DNA of 26,880 bases, from positions 1 to 26,880 of the IMG/VR virus record IMGVR_UViG_3300025141_000611. The stretch is one strand, 5' to 3'. Shown here in pieces: positions 23,242 to 26,880 of this stretch (the stretch's first letter is position 1; the number at the start of each line of letters is the position of its first letter). A program made the position numbers and the translations under genes. The stretch is from a virus. A model generated the notes under the pieces. That model ran no database searches. It was not told the DNA's origin and was given only the letters and a program-made list of their open reading frames with translations.

Positions 23242-23719
23242 CGAATAATCCCTCTCGTGCTCTTACGCAGCTCGCAATGATCTCAAATTTGTGGTCAATT
23301 TGGCCAAAAAGCTGCTTTGGTTCCGCTAAAGACACGATTTCATAGTAAATATCACCATAGGAGACAAAATCGCCTACGCGGACAAACAAGTCCTGATCTT
23401 CTGTTAGTCTTCTTTTATGAAAGTTGATCGTGATACTTGAATCTCTGTCTATTCCGACGTTTCCCATGAACGAAGTTTGGGATCCTCCAAAGTTTACCAG
23501 GGCATATACTCTAATTGGGGGCAAAAACGTCTTACGTATAGCCTCACCATAAAGATCGTGAAAGTTTGTGCTTTCTACGCTAATAGGATAGTACAAAATT
23601 TGTTGCCCAATGACTTGTTCAATCAATTCATCGTTAACTTGTTTTACTAAATCGCGCTCTTTTTTACCAATGAACAAGGGAGGAGGCGGTTGATTTGGTT
23701 GTGACCATTTTTTTGCCAT
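23231..23719 (-). CDS. Putative neck / head-completion protein (gp14-like)
   Basis: A 162-residue protein with ILYYPISVESTNFHDLYGEA (near 40-60) and IRVYALVNFGG, followed by strand-rich segments (SITINFHKRRL, FVRVGDFVSYGDIYYEIVSL) that suggest a small beta-barrel such as connector or neck proteins adopt. T4 gp14 is 256 aa, so this is shorter and the analogy rests mainly on position between the gp13-like and gp15-like genes. The Pro-rich N-terminus (QPNQPPPPLFIG) is probably flexible. The ribosome site AAGGGGG lies about 7 nt before the ATG. It overlaps the next gene by 11 nt. Confidence 0.65.
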   Translation of the reverse strand: MAKKWSQPNQPPPPLFIGKKERDLVKQVNDELIEQVIGQQILYYPISVESTNFHDLYGEAIRKTFLPPIRVYALVNFGGSQTSFMGNVGIDRDSSITINFHKRRLTEDQDLFVRVGDFVSYGDIYYEIVSLAEPKQLFGQIDHKFEIIASCVRAREGLFDAK

Positions 23720-23730
23720 CTTTTACCCCC

Positions 23731-25056
23731 TTATCCTACAAATATTGTTAGTGGTGTCTTTTCTTGTACTTTCAAGGCAGAATCAGACATGCCAGCTTCT
23801 TGTTCCGCTAGTCTTGCATAAGTTAGTTCGTCCAACACTGTTTTTAATTCTTCTCTTAGGTTGTTTTGTTCTTCTTTTCCTTGAGAAATAAGTTCCGCTC
23901 CATTTAAAGTTATTGATTCGCCCGGTATCGGTATTGAACCAAACTTGCCTCGAACATATCCTAAAACTTCTTTAGAAACGGCTAAAGCGAATCTCCTGAT
24001 CCACTGTTTGCCCATCGAATTTATATTTTTAAATGGTATATTTTCAAAAGGAAGTGTGTTCATGTTATTAATACCAGTTGTGTTAGTCTGTCTATCGTTG
24101 TCGTCGTCCCAAACATCCTTTTCGTTTTTAATCACAAATTCAAACCAAATTTTTGTTGGACCAGACGATACTGCTTGTGGAAACAATCTTAATTTATTAT
24201 TTCTTAATTCATAAGAATAGTGTGAATTTCTTGTGTATATGGCGTCTTCAAAAGACATAGCCTGAAGCTTGTTTTGCCATACAGGCACTATCTGAAATTG
24301 TGAATCGTCTGCGAATTGGCCATAATTTTGTAAATTACCAACGGTGTTTAGACCTCCATAATAGCCATAAAAGCGCCACATAGCTTGTGGTGTCTTATAA
24401 TAAACTTTTTTAATCATAATCTTGCTATTGTTCACTTTCCCGTAATAAGACACATCTGTGTCGGTAGAAGCGTTAGTTGCAATAATTGTTTGCAAGTCAT
24501 AATCTTGTTGGCCATTTACTGTATTTATTGATGCTGAATAAACTGTATCATAACCTCCAACGGAAGCTTCTGTCGAAAATGCATCGCCGGCTCTTCTTGC
24601 ATAGCCGAACTGCATGTTTGGAAACTTGAGAGCCACATGTGAACCGCTCAATTCTTTTCCTGTTGCCATATTTACAGAGCCGGATTTGATCACACCATCT
24701 TGATCAAAACTCCCCGTTGTTCCACCAAGCATTGAAGATAATGAATTCTTTGCCTGGTGGATGTTGACAAGGTAAGAGTATTCTAGGCATGCCTCTTCAT
24801 AGGCTGCAAAAATATTTCCTTCGGTCAATTCTATATCTAAGACGTCTCCGCCTAATTTCTTATATGTATAAGCAACCTGATCAGCGGCGCCTCTTAAGAA
24901 ATCATTATCTTGAGTGTCTTGCTGTTCGTCAGAAGGCGTGGCGTACAAATAAGCACCAAAGGCCAGTGAAGACGAAACATTGCCGGTTGAGCCAGTGGCT
25001 GGTAATCTAATAGCGCTAATTGTGCTTGCGGGCTGAAGTTGTGTTGTTCTTGCCAT
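23731..25056 (-). CDS. Putative neck / connector protein (gp13-like)
   Basis: A 441-residue protein without signal peptide. The N-terminal 60 residues are Ser/Thr/Ala-rich. A helical segment VAYTYKKLGGDVLDIELTEG ... IFAAYEEACLEYSYLVN (about 60-98) resembles the start of head-tail adaptor proteins, where 'a...v...LGaPvi.IElt..qi..Ai..A...y' is common. The middle is Tyr/Gln-rich and the C-terminal third is helical (ISQGKEEQNNLREELKTVLDEL). T4 gp13 is 309 aa. It follows the decoration-protein unit and leads the neck genes. AGGA about 11 nt upstream gives a weak ribosome site, and a motif one base from CTATTTAT (25076-25083) lies 19 nt before the ATG. Confidence 0.7.
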   Translation of the reverse strand: MARTTQLQPASTISAIRLPATGSTGNVSSSLAFGAYLYATPSDEQQDTQDNDFLRGAADQVAYTYKKLGGDVLDIELTEGNIFAAYEEACLEYSYLVNIHQAKNSLSSMLGGTTGSFDQDGVIKSGSVNMATGKELSGSHVALKFPNMQFGYARRAGDAFSTEASVGGYDTVYSASINTVNGQQDYDLQTIIATNASTDTDVSYYGKVNNSKIMIKKVYYKTPQAMWRFYGYYGGLNTVGNLQNYGQFADDSQFQIVPVWQNKLQAMSFEDAIYTRNSHYSYELRNNKLRLFPQAVSSGPTKIWFEFVIKNEKDVWDDDNDRQTNTTGINNMNTLPFENIPFKNINSMGKQWIRRFALAVSKEVLGYVRGKFGSIPIPGESITLNGAELISQGKEEQNNLREELKTVLDELTYARLAEQEAGMSDSALKVQEKTPLTIFVG

Positions 25057-25075
25057 TCATGTGGGTTCCTATAAT

Positions 25076-25083
25076 ATAAGTAG
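25076..25083 (-). promoter_or_regulatory. CTACTTAT element before the gp13-like gene
   Basis: Minus-strand CTACTTAT (25083-25076), preceded by A and followed by ATTAT, differs at one base from the element seen before other virion genes. It lies just after the terminator at 25102-25125, where a new promoter would be needed for the neck and tail genes. Confidence 0.3.
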
Positions 25084-25090
25084 TTTTACA

Positions 25091-25125
25091 AAAAAAGAAA
25101 ACCCCCGCCTCTTGCGAAGCGGGGG
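25091..25125 (-). terminator. Rho-independent terminator after the 307-aa gene
   Basis: On the minus strand GCCCCCGC and GCGGGGG form a 7-bp GC stem (arms 25125-25119 and 25108-25102) with a 10-nt loop, followed by TTTTCTTTTTT (25101-25091). This is a textbook terminator 38 nt past the stop codon. Confidence 0.92.
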
Positions 25126-25163
25126 CATAATTATAAAAATTATTAAGAAATAGTCATCAACTA

Positions 25164-26087
25164 TTAGTCTTGGTAAGTCAGGCCTGGTGTACGAGTTATC
25201 GTAATACTCTTCAAAAGAATTTGAGAATCCTGGTTGGTGCTCTGAATGGTAAGATAAGGCACAACCACGTCGCCAGAATCAAAAGTAAAAGCAGCTGTGG
25301 TTGATGGAGCGGCGAGTGTACCGGAGTCCATCACCTGGGCGCCGACATGCTGATATGTTACAGCACCAGCGTCCGACACAGTAACCTTAAATCTATGATT
25401 TTTGCTCGCTGCGGTAGCGTCAGTCGAATCTGTATATGTACCGGTACCACCGTCATTCAGGTCTGTAGCAATTTGAACGTCATCAGCTGATTGAACACCA
25501 AACGTGGCAAAGTCAGTATATAGCGGATCGCCGGTTGCTGCAGCGAGGATTCCACCGTGGCCAGCTTGAAAGGCCTGGACTTTTCGAAATCCGATTGAAA
25601 CAGCATCGTTGTCTGTCCAGTCTTCACTGTACCAAGTTACGTCGAAAGTCATAGCATGAGTACCGATTGTACATGCTGATCCACCTCCCCACTCTGTACC
25701 ACCGAGTACCAATTCAAGACCGGTGTTATTTGCGGTTGCGGCATCACCTTGAAGATTTAAACCTGCTGCAGTGTTATTTGTGTCAGTTGCAACTGTGGTG
25801 CCCTCGACTTTAAAGCCGGCGGCGGCTACGGTGTGTGCGGCGACACAAAAAGCTGTGGCGGGGTACATTTGTCCTCGCGGGCCGGGAAAGATTGCACTGA
25901 ATCTGTCAGCATTCGCCATTACGCCGTCTGCACCAGCATTACCTGCAATGTTTGAGATAATCGGTGTTGGGCACGAAATATAATCCCAGTCGAAAATTGT
26001 TGTAGGCATGGTCTGCTGGTGATTTGCCATCACCATTGCAGGATGCATCTGCCTTCTTAATAAATTAATTGCTCTTTTTGATCCCAT
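25164..26087 (-). CDS. Putative capsid decoration / surface protein (307 aa)
   Basis: A 307-residue protein with a basic, helical N-terminus (KRAINLLRRQMHPAMVM) and then an Ala/Thr/Gly/Asp-rich beta-strand chain without cysteines beyond a few near the start (GLELVLGGTEW, HAMTFDVTWYSEDW, HRFKVTVSDAGAVTYQHVG, VVPYLTIQSTNQDS). The low-charge, Thr/Ala-rich strand pattern looks like a jelly-roll or lectin-like surface domain. It lies between the capsid and neck genes, as head decoration proteins often do. It is flanked by two terminators and has its own AGGAGG 6 nt before the ATG and a candidate late element, so it is probably transcribed alone and abundantly. Decoration or host-binding on the head is inferred; no family was recognised. 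Confidence 0.75.
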   Translation of the reverse strand: MGSKRAINLLRRQMHPAMVMANHQQTMPTTIFDWDYISCPTPIISNIAGNAGADGVMANADRFSAIFPGPRGQMYPATAFCVAAHTVAAAGFKVEGTTVATDTNNTAAGLNLQGDAATANNTGLELVLGGTEWGGGSACTIGTHAMTFDVTWYSEDWTDNDAVSIGFRKVQAFQAGHGGILAAATGDPLYTDFATFGVQSADDVQIATDLNDGGTGTYTDSTDATAASKNHRFKVTVSDAGAVTYQHVGAQVMDSGTLAAPSTTAAFTFDSGDVVVPYLTIQSTNQDSQILLKSITITRTPGLTYQD

Positions 26088-26142
26088 TATTTTTTCCTCC
26101 TATATTTGAAAATTATGGTTTTTATGCATTTATTATGCACTA

Positions 26143-26150
26143 GTAAATAG
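26143..26150 (-). promoter_or_regulatory. ACTATTTAC element before the 307-aa gene
   Basis: Minus-strand CTATTTAC (26150-26143), preceded by A, lies between the capsid terminator and the 307-aa gene, about 55 nt from the ATG. A promoter is needed here if the upstream terminator is efficient, which makes this copy the best supported by context. Confidence 0.4.
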
Positions 26151-26169
26151 TCTTAAAAATGCAAAAAAG

Positions 26170-26197
26170 AAGGCCCTGGGATCGCTCCCAGGGCCTT
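26170..26197 (-). terminator. Rho-independent terminator after the major capsid gene
   Basis: A perfect 12-bp inverted repeat (26197-26186 with 26181-26170) and a 4-nt loop form a GC-rich hairpin, followed on the minus strand by TCTTTTTTGC. It lies 44 nt after the capsid stop. The + strand side also has a short T run, so it could work in both directions. Confidence 0.92.
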
Positions 26198-26240
26198 TTG
26201 TAGTCAAGATCCTAAATTTATTTAAGAAATATTTTTAGAA

Positions 26241-26880
26241 TTATCCAAGTAGATCTTGGCAAATGACAAGACCGTACATATCAGGTCTTACCATCTTCTT
26301 GGCATAGCGGGTCATGACCCCCTTACGAGGCACGAAGTCCTCAATACCGAAGATGGTAGGTGTGACCTGCAGTGGTACATATGGAGCGTAAACATATCCG
26401 CTCTCAAGGAACGAATTACCCTTACGTCCAACCAATACAACATTGCGTGGGAAATATGGGTCAACATATATATCCCACTTCTTGCTGAGTGAACCTGTCT
26501 TGACAGCACCAACCGAACCACGGTCGGCATCGCCAGTAACATCGGCACGGAATCCAGCAGTGAACTCAAGGATGTTAGCAACCTCAGGACCACAAACAAT
26601 GAAGTTTGCGCCACCACGGAGTGTCTTACGGTGAATCTGAGCAGAAACATCGTTAATGGTCTCGACAAGAGTCTCATACCACTCAGACACAGTACCGGTG
26701 AAGTCAGGAGCAACGGTAGTTGCACCAACCTCGTGGCCAGCAGTGCGGTGCACGAACTTACCAGGGCTGCGGGACCAGTAATAAGTACCAGCCTTAGAGT
26801 CCTTAATAAGATCCTCAAGAATCTCACGGTCAATCTCAAGAGCAATCTGCTCAGAGAGGATACCAGTAAGCTCAACCTCA
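26241..26880 (-). CDS. Major capsid protein (gp23-like), partial (N-terminal part outside window)
   Basis: The frame stays open from 26241 to the window edge, giving about 213 C-terminal residues of a protein that is 521 aa in T4. The visible part opens with EVELTGILSEQIALEIDREIL, the gp23-family helix, then YYWSRSPGKF, and later VSEWYETLVETINDVSAQIH, ANFIVCGPEVANILE, KWDIYVDPYFPRNVVLVGRKG and YAPYVPLQVTPTIFGIEDFVPRKGVMTRYAKK (given in parts), all typical of T4-like HK97-fold capsid proteins. The GTG at 26753 inside this frame is not a real start. Codons are biased to C/T-ending preferred forms, fitting very high expression. A strong terminator follows. Confidence 0.95.
   Translation of the reverse strand, partial: EVELTGILSEQIALEIDREILEDLIKDSKAGTYYWSRSPGKFVHRTAGHEVGATTVAPDFTGTVSEWYETLVETINDVSAQIHRKTLRGGANFIVCGPEVANILEFTAGFRADVTGDADRGSVGAVKTGSLSKKWDIYVDPYFPRNVVLVGRKGNSFLESGYVYAPYVPLQVTPTIFGIEDFVPRKGVMTRYAKKMVRPDMYGLVICQDLLG

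Noticed and set aside
26312-26875. 187-aa minus-strand ORF overlapping the capsid gene
   Set aside because: It is a Leu/Ser/Arg-rich out-of-frame reading of the codon-biased capsid gene; the gp23-like frame runs through the same bases to the window edge.
1-26880. CRISPR arrays, insertion sequences, inteins or homing endonucleases
   Set aside because: No regularly spaced repeats, transposase motifs, terminal repeats, or interruptions of reductase, polymerase, recombinase or capsid motifs were seen.

Overview
This window looks like about 26.9 kb of a tailed-phage (myovirus) genome from the broad T4-like group. It is unlikely to be a bacterial chromosome: every convincing gene lies on the minus strand, genes are packed with 4-30 nt overlaps or short gaps, and virion genes run straight into DNA-replication genes. 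The structural genes read as T4 counterparts (gp23 capsid, gp13/gp14-like neck proteins, a gp15-like terminator, gp18 sheath, gp19 tube, gp26/gp51, tape measure, a gp53-like LysM protein). The replication set is mixed: gp41/DnaB-like helicase, UvsX/RecA and a gp32-like ssDNA-binding protein sit with a family A DNA polymerase instead of the T4 family B enzyme. This recalls 'Far-T4' phages such as Rhodothermus phage RM378 (recall and inference, not a database result). The host cannot be named; two predicted lipoproteins only show that it has a lipoprotein pathway.

Reading in the direction of transcription (high to low coordinates): the C-terminal part of the major capsid protein (26880-26241), a strong terminator, a possible capsid-decoration protein in its own unit (26087-25164), a second terminator, then neck and tail-terminator genes (25056-22354), sheath (22277-19335), tube (19278-18763), a gp26-like zinc protein overlapping a gp51-like ORF (18697-17662), a small unknown, tape measure (17262-14995), and four baseplate or unknown virion genes (14952-9341). 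The replication half follows: polymerase A, an NTP-pyrophosphohydrolase-like protein, a divergent tubulin/FtsZ-fold protein, a small unknown, ssDNA-binding protein, recombinase, a small unknown, 5'-3' exonuclease, tRNA-Ile(UAU), two small Cys-rich lipoproteins, replicative helicase and a class II ribonucleotide reductase that runs off the low-coordinate end.

Two kinds of candidate control signal are visible. Two near-consensus sigma70 promoters (TTGACA, 17 bp, TATAGT) precede the ssDNA-binding gene and the tRNA/lipoprotein cassette, and in each the -35 hexamer also supplies the upstream gene's stop codon. A recurring element close to ACTATTTAT lies in five gaps before virion genes and may be a late promoter. 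The most notable points are a likely programmed frameshift or transcriptional slippage site joining gp26-like to gp51-like frames, a tubulin-fold protein whose GTP-binding signature is lost, a hairpin in the leader of the gp32-like gene reminiscent of T4 gene 32 autoregulation, and the paired Cys-rich lipoproteins. No gene-free stretch longer than about 100 bases was found.
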